Positions 8,365 to 16,874 of a DNA stretch of 64,000 bases are shown here, one piece after another. The notes below the pieces were generated by a model, which was not told the DNA's origin, did not search any database, and saw nothing but the letters and a program-made list of their open reading frames with translations. This DNA is from an uncultured Alistipes sp. (GTDB lineage: Bacteria; Bacteroidota; Bacteroidia; Bacteroidales; Rikenellaceae): the NCBI GenBank assembly GCA_949283205.1, contig CASDSD010000050.1:1-64000 (forward strand). Reading direction: 5' to 3'. How positions within the stretch are numbered: position 1 is the stretch's first letter; every line of letters starts with the position of its first letter. The position numbers and the translations under genes were made by a program.

Positions 8365-8689
8365 CTCTTTATGGATTTCGGTTATGGATATGCTTTCGCC
8401 GCAGCACCCCTTCGGGTCTTCGGCCTTCAGGTTTTATGCTTTTCGCGGCGTACCCCTCCTGTCCGTCCCGTTCCGTGGTTCCGTCCCGTGATTCCGTTCC
8501 GTGGTTCCGTTCCGTCCGCCCCGTGGTTCCGTCCCGTCCGCCCCGTGGTTCCGTCCCGTCCACCCCGTGCGTTCCGTCCGCCCCGTCCGCCCCGTCCGCC
8601 CCGTGCGTTCCGTCCGTCCCGTCTTGTCTGTCCCCTCTGTCCCCTCTGTCCTGTCCGTCCCCTCCGTTCCGTGCGGACAGTTCGGGCGG
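8365..8689. other. Intergenic gap filled by repeats, no gene
   Basis: Between dnaA and the LUD gene there is no credible gene. The proline/arginine-rich frames that cross it are products of the repeat. Positions 8461-8670 are described as a repeat entry. Confidence 0.7.
8461..8670. repeat. GC-rich minisatellite built on CCGTCCCGTGGTT / CCGTCCGCC
   Basis: About 210 bases consist of degenerate tandem copies of short blocks such as CCGTCCCGTGGTT, CCGTCCGCC and CCCCTCTGT. The plus strand is almost free of A; the minus strand carries repeated GACGG/GGGGCGG blocks and is therefore G-rich with possible quadruplex potential. It sits directly after the dnaA stop in the direction of transcription. Length is likely to vary between strains by slippage. 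Confidence 0.85.
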
Positions 8690-10096
8690 TTACTTGCCGA
8701 GGATGAGTTTCTCGATCTCCTCGATCTGGCTCTTGAAGACCTTGTCGGTCTCGATCATGTTGGTCACGGCCTTGCACGAGTGCAGCACGGTGGCGTGGTT
8801 GCGTCCTCCGATGGCGGCTCCGATGGCGGCCAGCGGCGACTTGGTGTGCTGCTTTGCCAGGTACATCGCTATCTGGCGGGCCTGTGCCACCTCGCGCGTG
8901 CGTTTCGACGAATTGAAACTCTCCTCGTCGATATTGAAATAGCGGCATACGGTCTCGGTGATGTGCCCTATCGATATCTCCTTCTGGTTGAGCTGTACGT
9001 ATACCTTCAGCACCTCCTTTGCCAACGAGGTCGATATGCGGCGTCCGAGGAACGAGGCGTTGGCCACGAGCGACGACAGGGCGCCCTCGATCTCGCGTAT
9101 GTTGGCCGAGATGTTTTCGGCCAGGTAGTTTACCACCTCGTCCGAGATGTTGACCTTCATGTGCTCGGCCTTGACACGTATGATCTTCACCTTCGTCTCA
9201 TAGTCGGGCGTGTCGATCCTGGCCGAGAGGCCCCACTTGAAGCGCGTCAGGAGTCGCTGCTCGATGTCCTTGAGCTCGACGGGCGGCTTGTCGGAGGTGA
9301 GGATCAGCTGTTTTCCGGCCAACTGCAAGTGGTTGAATATGTTGAAGAAGGCGTTCTGCGTGCCGGCCTTTCCGGTAAGTTCCTGTATGTCGTCGATGAT
9401 CAGCACGTCGATCATCTGGTAGAAACGTATGAAGTCGGTTATCTCGCCGTTCTTGTATGCGGTCTGGAACTGCGCCTGGAACTTGTTCGTCGAGACGTAG
9501 AGCACCTGCAGCTCGGGGTGCCGTTCGCGCACCTCGTGGCCTATGGCCTGCACGATGTGGGTCTTTCCGAGACCCGAGTCGCCGTATATATATAAAGGGT
9601 TGAATGGCGACGATCCCGGCGTCAGTGCCACGGACATTCCGGCCGAGCGTGCCAGGCGGTTGCACTCGCCCTCGATATGGGTGGCGAACGTGTAGTTGGG
9701 GTTCAGCTGCGGGTCGATCGTTATCTTCTTGAGCCCCGGTATTACGAACGGGTTCTTGATGTTGGCCGTATCGGTTCTGGTGTTGAACTGCGATATGGCC
9801 GTGGTGTCGGCCGTGACCGCCACGGGCATCTTCTCCTCGACGCTGGGCACGGCATAGAACAGGCGCGTCTGCTGGCCGTATATCTGATAGATTATCTGGG
9901 AGAAGAATTTCAGATAGTTCTTCTCGATATGGGTTACATAGCTCTCGTTGGGGACCTTGAGGCGGAGGTTGGTTCCGTCGAACTCGAGGGGTATGATAGG
10001 TGCGAACCATTTGGAGAACTCCTCCTGCGAGGTTTGCTCCTTGATTCGGTTCAGGCAAGCCTGCCATACGTCGTTATTTCTGCGAGAGTCTATCAT
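8690..10096 (-). CDS. dnaA: Chromosomal replication initiator DnaA
   Basis: A 468-residue DnaA, which binds DnaA boxes at oriC, forms an ATP-dependent filament and opens the duplex. Visible parts: the N-terminal domain I (WQACLNRIKEQTSQEEFSKW), a linker, the AAA+ domain with Walker A GDSGLGKTH at about residues 171-179 and Walker B LIIDDIQEL, and the C-terminal helix-turn-helix domain IV with AIGAAIGGRNHATVLHSCK. Length is normal. Upstream lies a 345-base region with one exact DnaA box and a strongly AT-rich block, fitting autoregulation; downstream lies a minisatellite. Most neighbours are not the usual dnaN/recF group, so this context does not by itself prove that the origin is here. Confidence 0.98.
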   Translation of the reverse strand: MIDSRRNNDVWQACLNRIKEQTSQEEFSKWFAPIIPLEFDGTNLRLKVPNESYVTHIEKNYLKFFSQIIYQIYGQQTRLFYAVPSVEEKMPVAVTADTTAISQFNTRTDTANIKNPFVIPGLKKITIDPQLNPNYTFATHIEGECNRLARSAGMSVALTPGSSPFNPLYIYGDSGLGKTHIVQAIGHEVRERHPELQVLYVSTNKFQAQFQTAYKNGEITDFIRFYQMIDVLIIDDIQELTGKAGTQNAFFNIFNHLQLAGKQLILTSDKPPVELKDIEQRLLTRFKWGLSARIDTPDYETKVKIIRVKAEHMKVNISDEVVNYLAENISANIREIEGALSSLVANASFLGRRISTSLAKEVLKVYVQLNQKEISIGHITETVCRYFNIDEESFNSSKRTREVAQARQIAMYLAKQHTKSPLAAIGAAIGGRNHATVLHSCKAVTNMIETDKVFKSQIEEIEKLILGK

Positions 10097-10249
10097 CGTG
10101 GCACAACAAATTCACGGTTCTGTTCGTTATCCGAATGGGGAACCTTGCCTTTGCGAGAAGCGAATTCGGACCCTGCGGTACCTCATGGGAACCGCGTGTC
10201 GTCATATCGCAACGTTCGGGATGAGTTCTTTTGTTCGGCACCACAAAGT

Positions 10250-10258
10250 TGTGAATAA
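10250..10258 (-). promoter_or_regulatory. DnaA-box match upstream of dnaA
   Basis: TGTGAATAA on the plus strand is the reverse complement of TTATTCACA, an exact match to the DnaA-box form TTATNCACA. It abuts an AT-rich block. It could mediate DnaA autorepression or be part of an origin; only one exact box is seen. Confidence 0.5.
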
Positions 10259-10378
10259 ATTTGTTAAAATAAATTGCCGGTGCTATTGTTTTTTATTTTT
10301 TTTTATATATAGATAAACGGGGCTTTTTTCGAGCCTCCTTTTTAAGTCGCTGATATTGAATATTCGGAAAAAAAACAG

Positions 10379-10386
10379 TATTTTTG
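10379..10386 (+). promoter_or_regulatory. Promoter -7 box of the phosphohexomutase gene
   Basis: TATTTTTG fits TAnnTTTG, with TTG at 10356-10358 twenty bases upstream. The predicted transcript starts only about 13 bases before the ATG at 10403, which favours the ATG at 10442 as the true start. Confidence 0.7.
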
Positions 10387-10441
10387 CATATCAGAAATCG
10401 GTATGCACCGAGAGTCAATTATAACTAAACCTTATAGAAAG

Positions 10442-12187
10442 ATGGCAGATCAATTGGATGCAATCGTAATGTCGAAAGCGCAGAAATGGCTCGACGGCGA
10501 TTATGACGAAGCTACGAAAAAACAAGTCAAGTTCTTGATTGATAATGATAAAAAAGAGCTGACAGAGAGTTTCTACAAGGATCTCGAATTCGGTACGGGC
10601 GGCCTGCGCGGCATCATGGGCGTGGGGACCAACCGCATGAACATATACACCGTAGGCACGGCCACGCAGGGCCTGGCGAATTACCTGAAGAAGAATTTCG
10701 CGGGCGAGGCGATACGCGTCGCCGTGGCCCACGACAGCCGCAACAATTCGCGCATGTTCGCCGAGCGTGTGGCCGACATTTTCGCCTCTAACGGCTTCCA
10801 TGTATACCTGTTCGACGCGCTGCGCCCGACCCCCGAGTTGAGCTTCGCGATACGCGAGCTCAAGTGCCATTCGGGCGTGGTGATCACCGCCTCGCACAAC
10901 CCCAAGGAGTACAACGGATACAAGGCCTACTGGACGGACGGGGCGCAGGTGACGGCGCCGCACGATACGAACATCATCGCCGAAGTGGAGAAGATCACCG
11001 ACAACGCGCAGGTGCTGACCGGGGCCAACGCCTCGAACATCGAGATTCTGGGCGAGGAGTTCGACCGTATATATATCGACCGCATCAAGCACGACGTGCA
11101 ACTCTCGCCCGAGAGTGTGGCCAGGTATCACGACATGAAGATCGTCTATACGCCGCTGCACGGCGCGGGCATGCGTCTCGTGCCGGCGTCGCTGCGCAAT
11201 TTCGGCTTTACCAATGTCATAATGGTGCCCGAGCAGGCCGTCATCGACGGCAACTTCCCCACCGTGGAGTCGCCCAATCCCGAGGAGCGCAAGACCATGT
11301 CGATGGCCATAGATCTGGGACGCCGCGAGGGGGCCGATCTGGTTCTCGCCACCGATCCCGATTCGGACCGCATAGGCGTGGCGCTGCGCAACGGCAAGGG
11401 TGAATATGTGCTGTTGAACGGCAACCAGACGCTGGTGCTGCTGATGAGCTACCAGCTTACGCGCTGGGCCGAGCGCGGCGAACTCGACGGCAAGCAGTAT
11501 GTCGTGAAGACCATCGTGACGTCGCTTATGGCCAATGCCGTGGCTGCCAGCTTCGGCGTCAAGTGCTACGACTGCCTTACGGGATTCAAGTACATCGCCC
11601 GCATCATCCGCGAGAACGAGGGCAAGGCGAAGTATATCGGCGGCGGCGAGGAGAGTTTCGGATACCTTGCCGGCGACTACGTGCGCGACAAGGATGCCGT
11701 GTCGGCATGCTCGCTTGCTGCGGAGGCTGCGGCGTGGGCCAGGGATACGATGGGCCTGACGCTCTACGAGTGGCTGCAGCAGCTCTATGTGAAGTACGGC
11801 TTCTACCGTGAGGGGCTCGTGTCGGTTGTCCGCAAGGGCAAGGACGGTGCCGAGGAGATACAACGCATGATGGTCGATTTCCGTGCGCAGCATCCTGCAC
11901 GTCTGGCCGGTTCGGACGTGGTTGTCGTGCGCGACTACAAGACGCTCGAGGAGTTGGATGTACGCACGGGTGAGCGCAAGCCCATAGATCAGGAGTCGAG
12001 CAACGTGCTGCAGTGGATCACGGCCGACGGTACGATCGTATCGGTGCGCCCGTCGGGTACGGAGCCCAAGATCAAGTTCTACTTCGGCGTGAAGGAGCCG
12101 CTGCCCTCGGTCGAGGAGTACGACACGGTTCTGGCCGCCCTCGATGCCAAGATCGAGCGTATCAAGCAGGAGCTGAAACTCGTGTAG
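10442..12187 (+). CDS. Phosphoglucomutase/phosphomannomutase
   Basis: A 581-residue alpha-D-phosphohexomutase that interconverts hexose 1- and 6-phosphates for polysaccharide and envelope precursor synthesis. The four family regions are present: the phosphoserine loop ITASHNPKEYNGYK (Ser near residue 151), the metal loop TDPDSDRIGVAL, the sugar-binding loop GGGEESFGYLAG, and the phosphate-binding loop VRPSGTEPKIKFYF near the C-terminus. The N-terminal FGTGGLRGIMGVGTNRMN and overall length match the PgcA/PGM2-like branch found in Bacteroidetes and Firmicutes. An ATG 39 bases upstream (10403) is in frame but too close to the promoter. A strong terminator follows at 12239-12270. Confidence 0.95.
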   Translation: MADQLDAIVMSKAQKWLDGDYDEATKKQVKFLIDNDKKELTESFYKDLEFGTGGLRGIMGVGTNRMNIYTVGTATQGLANYLKKNFAGEAIRVAVAHDSRNNSRMFAERVADIFASNGFHVYLFDALRPTPELSFAIRELKCHSGVVITASHNPKEYNGYKAYWTDGAQVTAPHDTNIIAEVEKITDNAQVLTGANASNIEILGEEFDRIYIDRIKHDVQLSPESVARYHDMKIVYTPLHGAGMRLVPASLRNFGFTNVIMVPEQAVIDGNFPTVESPNPEERKTMSMAIDLGRREGADLVLATDPDSDRIGVALRNGKGEYVLLNGNQTLVLLMSYQLTRWAERGELDGKQYVVKTIVTSLMANAVAASFGVKCYDCLTGFKYIARIIRENEGKAKYIGGGEESFGYLAGDYVRDKDAVSACSLAAEAAAWARDTMGLTLYEWLQQLYVKYGFYREGLVSVVRKGKDGAEEIQRMMVDFRAQHPARLAGSDVVVVRDYKTLEELDVRTGERKPIDQESSNVLQWITADGTIVSVRPSGTEPKIKFYFGVKEPLPSVEEYDTVLAALDAKIERIKQELKLV

Positions 12188-12238
12188 CGACGGCTCATGG
12201 CGGTATGGCGCTGTTTGCGCCGACGTCCGGTAACGGTT

Positions 12239-12270
12239 GCGGCTGCCCTCGCAAGGGGCAGCCGCTTTTT
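12239..12270 (+). terminator. Rho-independent terminator of the phosphohexomutase gene
   Basis: A 10-base perfect stem (12239-12248 with 12256-12265) and a 7-base loop are followed by five T. Confidence 0.85.
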
Positions 12271-12305
12271 GTATCCGTATGGCCGCTATATGTGGCCCGG
12301 CCGGA

Positions 12306-14042
12306 TTATCTGCAGATGTACTTCACGATCCTGCCGTAACCCTTTTCGTTGGGATGCAGGCCGTCGCGGAAGCAGCTCTCGTCGATCCTGCCGTCGCGCC
12401 CGAGCAGTTCGCGGCCGGCATCGGTGAGGGTTATGCCGAGGGGTTTGAGCGCTTCGGCTATGGCCTTGTTCACGGAGGCGACACGCTCCTCCATGTCGCG
12501 GCGCGGAAGTATAGCCATGACCTTGATCTCGGCATCGGGCTGGCGGTCGCGTATGGCCCGGACCAGATGTGCCATGCCGCTGGCAATCTCGGCATCGTCG
12601 TCGCGCCAGAGGTTGTTCGTCCCTATCGCCAGCACCACCTCCTTGGCCCGGAACCCGTCGATCTCGCCGTGGTAGATGCGCCACAACACGTTCTCTATAC
12701 GGTCACAGCCGAACCCGAGGTTGCGGAAGCCGCGGGGGGCCATGTATTTCTCCCATGATTCGGGGCCGTTCTGCGACTTGGCCAGGGGCTCGCCGCCCCA
12801 GTAGTTTATGATCGAGTTGCCAATGATGACACGCTCGGGCGCCGCCGCGGCGTTCATCTCGAGGATCTCGGTGTGCCGCTCGCGCCATTCGTACATGAAG
12901 GGTTCGCCGCGCTGCGTGACGGGATGCGTGGTGACCGTGCCGCCCGAAGGCTCGTGCATCATCTCGCGCAGTACGGTCTCGCAGATGTCGGCCATGCGCT
13001 GCATGCCCATGTCGGTCAGGTGGACGTAGTCGACCGTAGCCTCCTTGGGCATGGCCAGCTGTTCGGGCGTGATATAATGCACGTTGCCCATACCCTCCTC
13101 TTCGATCTGCCGCATGGCTTCTCGGCCGGCCTCGTCGAGCCGCTGTTCCGTTGCGGCGCGGCTTTCGATAAGATGCGAATCCGGATAACCGCTGAATGCC
13201 GTAACAACGATGGGCGTCGAGGGGTGGCTTGCACGCAGCGACCGCACGGCCTCCACGGTGCGGCTGACGACCTCCGCCTTGTCGAATCCCGTAAGGTTGG
13301 GATAACAGTCGAGAATATATGCCGCGGCGTCGATCTCCCCTATCAGGTCGATTACCCCCTTGTCGAGGCGGCCGTTGCCCGAGAAGCCGAGGTTGATGAC
13401 GGGGCGGTCCATCTTGCGCTCGAGGATATTCGTCCACGCCATTGCGGGGCGCGAGGCGCATCCGCCCTGTGCTATCGAGGTGCCGTAGACGACTATGGGC
13501 TTCTCCTTCCGTCGCGGAATGAATTTCAGCGACGACCCTTGCGGGACGCCTATCTCGAGCCACTTGACCGTGTTGTAGAGGGGAAGGTAGAGGCGGTACT
13601 CGTAACCCATATTGTGGTTGCGGTCACCCTTTATGGCGTCATAGGCGTACATCACGGTATCGCGGAAGGAGTATTGCCCCGCCAGGTGTGTCATGGCGCC
13701 GTCGCTGTCGATGGCGTAGAGATCGACACCCGACACGCCCGTTGCGGGCATGTGCTCCATGGCCAGGTGTTGCGCCACGGTGTAGCGAACCTCGATATGC
13801 GGGGCGTCGCTGTAGAAGTGTATGGCAAGGCCGGCCGAATTGCGCGAGAGGTTCCATATGGCCTGCGATACGTTGTCGCGCGCCCGGTCGGGAAGGCGCA
13901 CGTAGCTGTGCCCTGTCTCATGTTCGAATCCCTGGTTCTGTATTACGCACTGCTCCTGCTCGAGGGGATTGTGCCATACGGTCTGTGCCGACCCCGCCCC
14001 GCAGAGGAGCATGGCGGCGAGGGATAAAACAAGATTCTTCAT
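12306..14042 (-). CDS. Secreted protein with two SGNH/GDSL hydrolase domains
   Basis: A 578-residue exported protein. Residues 1-19 are a signal peptide ending near AGSAQ. A beta-sandwich-like N-terminal domain (about 25-170) is followed by a first SGNH hydrolase domain: block I VVYGTSIAQGG near residue 182, block III GFSGNGRLDKG, and the Asp-His pair in DYVHLTDMG near 345. A second SGNH domain follows: VIIGNSIINYWGG near 404, GFGCDRIENV, AIGTNNLW and DGLHPNEKGYG near 565. Both catalytic sets look intact. Such enzymes remove acyl or acetyl groups from glycans or lipids in the periplasm; related Bacteroidetes proteins pair esterase domains for polysaccharide deacetylation. Fusion of two full SGNH domains suggests two different acyl positions. 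It ends the minus-strand group containing the methyltransferase and the M16 peptidase. Confidence 0.9.
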   Translation of the reverse strand: MKNLVLSLAAMLLCGAGSAQTVWHNPLEQEQCVIQNQGFEHETGHSYVRLPDRARDNVSQAIWNLSRNSAGLAIHFYSDAPHIEVRYTVAQHLAMEHMPATGVSGVDLYAIDSDGAMTHLAGQYSFRDTVMYAYDAIKGDRNHNMGYEYRLYLPLYNTVKWLEIGVPQGSSLKFIPRRKEKPIVVYGTSIAQGGCASRPAMAWTNILERKMDRPVINLGFSGNGRLDKGVIDLIGEIDAAAYILDCYPNLTGFDKAEVVSRTVEAVRSLRASHPSTPIVVTAFSGYPDSHLIESRAATEQRLDEAGREAMRQIEEEGMGNVHYITPEQLAMPKEATVDYVHLTDMGMQRMADICETVLREMMHEPSGGTVTTHPVTQRGEPFMYEWRERHTEILEMNAAAAPERVIIGNSIINYWGGEPLAKSQNGPESWEKYMAPRGFRNLGFGCDRIENVLWRIYHGEIDGFRAKEVVLAIGTNNLWRDDDAEIASGMAHLVRAIRDRQPDAEIKVMAILPRRDMEERVASVNKAIAEALKPLGITLTDAGRELLGRDGRIDESCFRDGLHPNEKGYGRIVKYICR

Positions 14043-14103
14043 GTCGGATCGAAGTTTGGTTTTTGTTTCGTGTGGTGCGGAATGTGGTGCCGTGGTTAAG
14101 GCG

Positions 14104-14739
14104 TCACTTCACCCGTATGATGTTTATACCGTCGCGCAGCGGCAGGATGACATTCTCCACGCGGGGGTCTTCCGCTACCATGCGGTTGAACTCCAGCAGC
14201 GCCTGCGTATGGTGGTCGTTGTGCGCAACGGGCTGCACGACCTTGCCGTACCACAGTATGTTGTCGGCGAGGATGACCGCGCCGCTCGAGACGAGTCCAT
14301 TGTCGAAGAGCATGTCGTAATATGCGGGATATTCGCGCTTGTCGCCGTCGATGAAGACCAGGTCGAAGCGTTTGCCCAGACGGGGTGCTATGTCGAGTGC
14401 CGAGCCTATGTGCAGGCGTATGCGGCTGCCGTAGGGCGAGCGGTCGAAATAGGACTGCGCTATGGGTTGCAGTTCGTCGTCCACCTCGCAGGTGTCTATC
14501 GTGCCGCCGTCGTCGAGACCCGCCGCCATGCAGAGCGACGAGTACCCCGTGAAGGTCCCTATCTCGAGGATGTTGCGCGGCCGCAGCATCCTGACCAGCA
14601 GCTCGAGCAGCTTGCCCTGTATGTGTCCCGAGATCATGCGCGGGTTCAGCACGCGCAGGTGTGTCTCGCGGTCGAGCTCGTGCAGCAGCTGCGCTTCGGG
14701 CGAGGAGTGGTCGTGGACATATTTTTCGATGGCATCCAT
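14104..14739 (-). CDS. Class I SAM-dependent O-methyltransferase
   Basis: A 211-residue protein of the catechol/caffeoyl-CoA O-methyltransferase family (methyltransf_3). Seen: the SAM-binding motif ILEIGTFTGYSSLCMAAGL near residues 58-76, the acidic GGTIDTCEVDDE segment after it, DLVFIDGDKREYPAYYD (metal/catalytic aspartate region) and ADNILWYGKV. These enzymes methylate catechol-type hydroxyls with a divalent cation; the natural substrate here is unknown. It lies 18 bases after the M16 peptidase gene and 61 bases before the SGNH gene on the same strand, so it is probably cotranscribed with them. Confidence 0.93.
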   Translation of the reverse strand: MDAIEKYVHDHSSPEAQLLHELDRETHLRVLNPRMISGHIQGKLLELLVRMLRPRNILEIGTFTGYSSLCMAAGLDDGGTIDTCEVDDELQPIAQSYFDRSPYGSRIRLHIGSALDIAPRLGKRFDLVFIDGDKREYPAYYDMLFDNGLVSSGAVILADNILWYGKVVQPVAHNDHHTQALLEFNRMVAEDPRVENVILPLRDGINIIRVK

Positions 14740-14757
14740 TGTGTGCGTGGTGTTTCT

Positions 14758-15975
14758 CTATCTATACATGAGCATCGATGTCGACGAGAATATCTCGTTG
14801 GCCACGTCGGTTATCTGCTGTGCCGTTACGGCCGCCACCTTGCGGTAGACCTCCTCGAGGGTGTCTATGTCGTCGTGCATGAGCAGGCTCTTGCCGGCGC
14901 CGAGCATGTAGCTCTCGTTGTTCTCCATCGAGATGGCCATCTGCGCCAGGAACTGCTTCTTGGCCATCGAGAGGCGGCGTGCCGAGAGCGTCTCGCGGCG
15001 CATAAGGTTCAACTGTTCGGTTATGAGCTGGCAGCAGTGGTCGGCGTTGTCGTGCTCCGAACTGAAGTATATGGCCACGAAACCGCAGTCGTTGTATGGC
15101 GTGTACGAGGCTTCGATATTGTACGAAAGGCCGTTTTTCTCGCGCAGCAGCACGTTGAGCAGCGAGTTGGCCGAGGGGCCGCCGAGGATGTTCACCAGCA
15201 GCGACAGCGGCACGCGCCGCTCGTCGTTTATGTCGTATGCCCGTGCCCCGATGATGCAGTGTATCTGATGCGTGTGTTTGTTCAACACCTTCTCGAAGGC
15301 GGGCGTCACGGCCGGTACGGCACGCTCGAAGTCCCGCACGGGGGTATGCCGCCCGGCAAGGTACCGTGCTGCCGTGTCGCGGGCCGTGTTTACCGAGAAG
15401 TTGCCGATGGACGAGAATACCATCTGGTCGGCCGTGTATGTCCGCGAGGTGAAGCGGCGTATGGCCTCGGTGCCGTGGCGTGCGAGCGCGGCCTTCGTGC
15501 CGAGGATGTTGTGCCCGAGTTCCGAGCCCTCGAAGATCATGTCCTCGAAGGTGTCGAAGATCATCTCCGACGGCGAATCCTTGTATGTGTTTATCTCGTC
15601 GACGATCACCTCGCGCTCCTTCGCAAGCTCCCGCTCGGGGTATGTCGAGTCGAAGGCTACATCCGTTATGAGCTCCACGGCCTTCGCGAAGTCGCTGCGC
15701 AGCGTCGTGGCATGGATGGTGGTGTCCTCCTTGGTGGTGAAGGCGTTGAGCTCGCCGCCGAGGTTCTCGAGGCGGCAGTTCACCTGATAGGCCTTGCGTT
15801 TTCGCGTACCCTTGAACAGCGCGTGTTCGGTGAAGTGCGCCAGCCCGTACTCGTCGCGCCGCTCGTCGCGGCTGCCGGCGTTTATCACCAGCGCACAATG
15901 CGCTATGGCGCTCTTCACGCGCCGGTGTATGCCCTTTATTCCGTTGGGCAGGGTGTATGTTTCGAACTCCTTCAT
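14758..15975 (-). CDS. M16 family zinc metallopeptidase
   Basis: A 405-residue pitrilysin/insulinase-type peptidase with one complete M16 active half. The inverted zinc motif HFTEH (GLAHFTEHALFKGT) is at about residues 46-50, and the downstream glutamate lies in EREVIVDEINTYKDSP. The C-terminal M16 inactive half follows (RVPLSLLVNILGGPSANSLL and GLSYNIEASYTPYNDCG). No signal peptide is evident, so a cytosolic role such as peptide degradation or processing is likely. The start codon overlaps the stop of the upstream lipoprotein gene by four bases (ATGA), showing translational coupling. Confidence 0.94.
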   Translation of the reverse strand: MKEFETYTLPNGIKGIHRRVKSAIAHCALVINAGSRDERRDEYGLAHFTEHALFKGTRKRKAYQVNCRLENLGGELNAFTTKEDTTIHATTLRSDFAKAVELITDVAFDSTYPERELAKEREVIVDEINTYKDSPSEMIFDTFEDMIFEGSELGHNILGTKAALARHGTEAIRRFTSRTYTADQMVFSSIGNFSVNTARDTAARYLAGRHTPVRDFERAVPAVTPAFEKVLNKHTHQIHCIIGARAYDINDERRVPLSLLVNILGGPSANSLLNVLLREKNGLSYNIEASYTPYNDCGFVAIYFSSEHDNADHCCQLITEQLNLMRRETLSARRLSMAKKQFLAQMAISMENNESYMLGAGKSLLMHDDIDTLEEVYRKVAAVTAQQITDVANEIFSSTSMLMYR

Positions 15976-16802
15976 TTCGGTTGATTATCGGCCTTGTAGC
16001 CCCTCATGGGACGAAAGCCGTGTTTTTTCAGGTAGTATTTTATTCCCGGCATATGTGCGCTGCCATATATCACGGCAATTCGCGGCCGCTGTGAGTCGAC
16101 GATTCGGCGCACGACATACTCGTTGCGCGGGTATAGCACAAGGCGCAGCATTCCGGTTGTCGACGGCTTGCCGTCCGTCGGCTCATATCGCTCCATAAGG
16201 TCGGTCGCAAAATCATACTCGGATAGTTCGACCTCGCCATACCGCTTCTCATACAGACCCATCATGTCGTATATCGAGTAGTCTATCCATATGTCCTGGT
16301 CGGTGGTCAGTCCCAGCAATTCCATTGTCTGCGACACATACTTCTGCTTTTTATTCCTTTCGGGCAGCGATTGATTGTCCGGATCGGCATATCCGCCCTT
16401 GCCTATGTAACTGCCCGTAACGCGACGATCCTTTTGGATGATTGTATCCAGCCGTTGTAGTTCCGCATCCGTGAAGGTGACGGTGTCACAGAACCTGTAC
16501 AATTCGGACATGGAGATCTCGCGTACGGTATCCATGTGATACGGCACCCGCATGACCCCCTCGCAAAAGGTAACATAACCGTCGGCCTTAAGAGTGTCGA
16601 TATACTCCCGCACCTTAGCATAGCTGTCGGCCGTTGACAGATGGCGCATGGGAATCAATACAACCTCCTTGCCCGTCGTGGGGTCGGTCATCTTACAGCT
16701 TCCGGTCAAAGGGTTCGTCTCATAACGATGCCGGGAGTATATGCTGCACGAGGTGAGCAACACCGTCGAGACGAGGACAATTACATGAATAAGTCGCTTC
16801 AT
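15972..16802 (-). CDS. Predicted lipoprotein, TraB/GumN-like
   Basis: A 276-residue predicted lipoprotein: a hydrophobic N-terminus (MKRLIHVIVLVSTVLLTSCS) ends in a good lipobox with cysteine at residue 19. The body has an early IPMRHLSTADSY segment, FCEGVMRVPYH, and near the end VIYGSAHMPGIKYYLKKHGF. The spacing of an early H-containing strand, an EG pair and a late G-x-A-H-x-PG strand is reminiscent of the TraB/PrgY/GumN fold, but the match is weak and stays a suggestion. The first ATG of the open frame (16850) and ATG at 16808 are alternatives; 16802 gives a classical lipoprotein signal. It is coupled by a four-base overlap to the M16 peptidase gene. Confidence 0.75.
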   Translation of the reverse strand: MKRLIHVIVLVSTVLLTSCSIYSRHRYETNPLTGSCKMTDPTTGKEVVLIPMRHLSTADSYAKVREYIDTLKADGYVTFCEGVMRVPYHMDTVREISMSELYRFCDTVTFTDAELQRLDTIIQKDRRVTGSYIGKGGYADPDNQSLPERNKKQKYVSQTMELLGLTTDQDIWIDYSIYDMMGLYEKRYGEVELSEYDFATDLMERYEPTDGKPSTTGMLRLVLYPRNEYVVRRIVDSQRPRIAVIYGSAHMPGIKYYLKKHGFRPMRGYKADNQPK

Positions 16803-16874
16803 TGTCATGTCGTTTGTGGTTTGTGCAGTATATAACGCGTCAATCTCCATTTAATTGCGTCTCCGTGCTGCCTG

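Larger units (their letters stand above)
10097..10441. other. Divergent dnaA / phosphohexomutase intergenic region
   Basis: A 345-base divergent spacer. It contains the DnaA-box match at 10250-10258, an AT-rich block (about 10250-10315, with long T runs) and the promoter of the phosphohexomutase gene. No exact TAnnTTTG box for dnaA was found on the minus strand. Confidence 0.6.

Noticed and set aside
8371..8706. Proline/arginine-rich frames over the minisatellite
   Set aside because: They arise from the repeat in several frames and have no domain or start context.
13969..15984. 671-codon plus-strand frame
   Set aside because: Antisense to the SGNH, methyltransferase and M16 genes; GC-rich codon bias keeps the complementary frame open.
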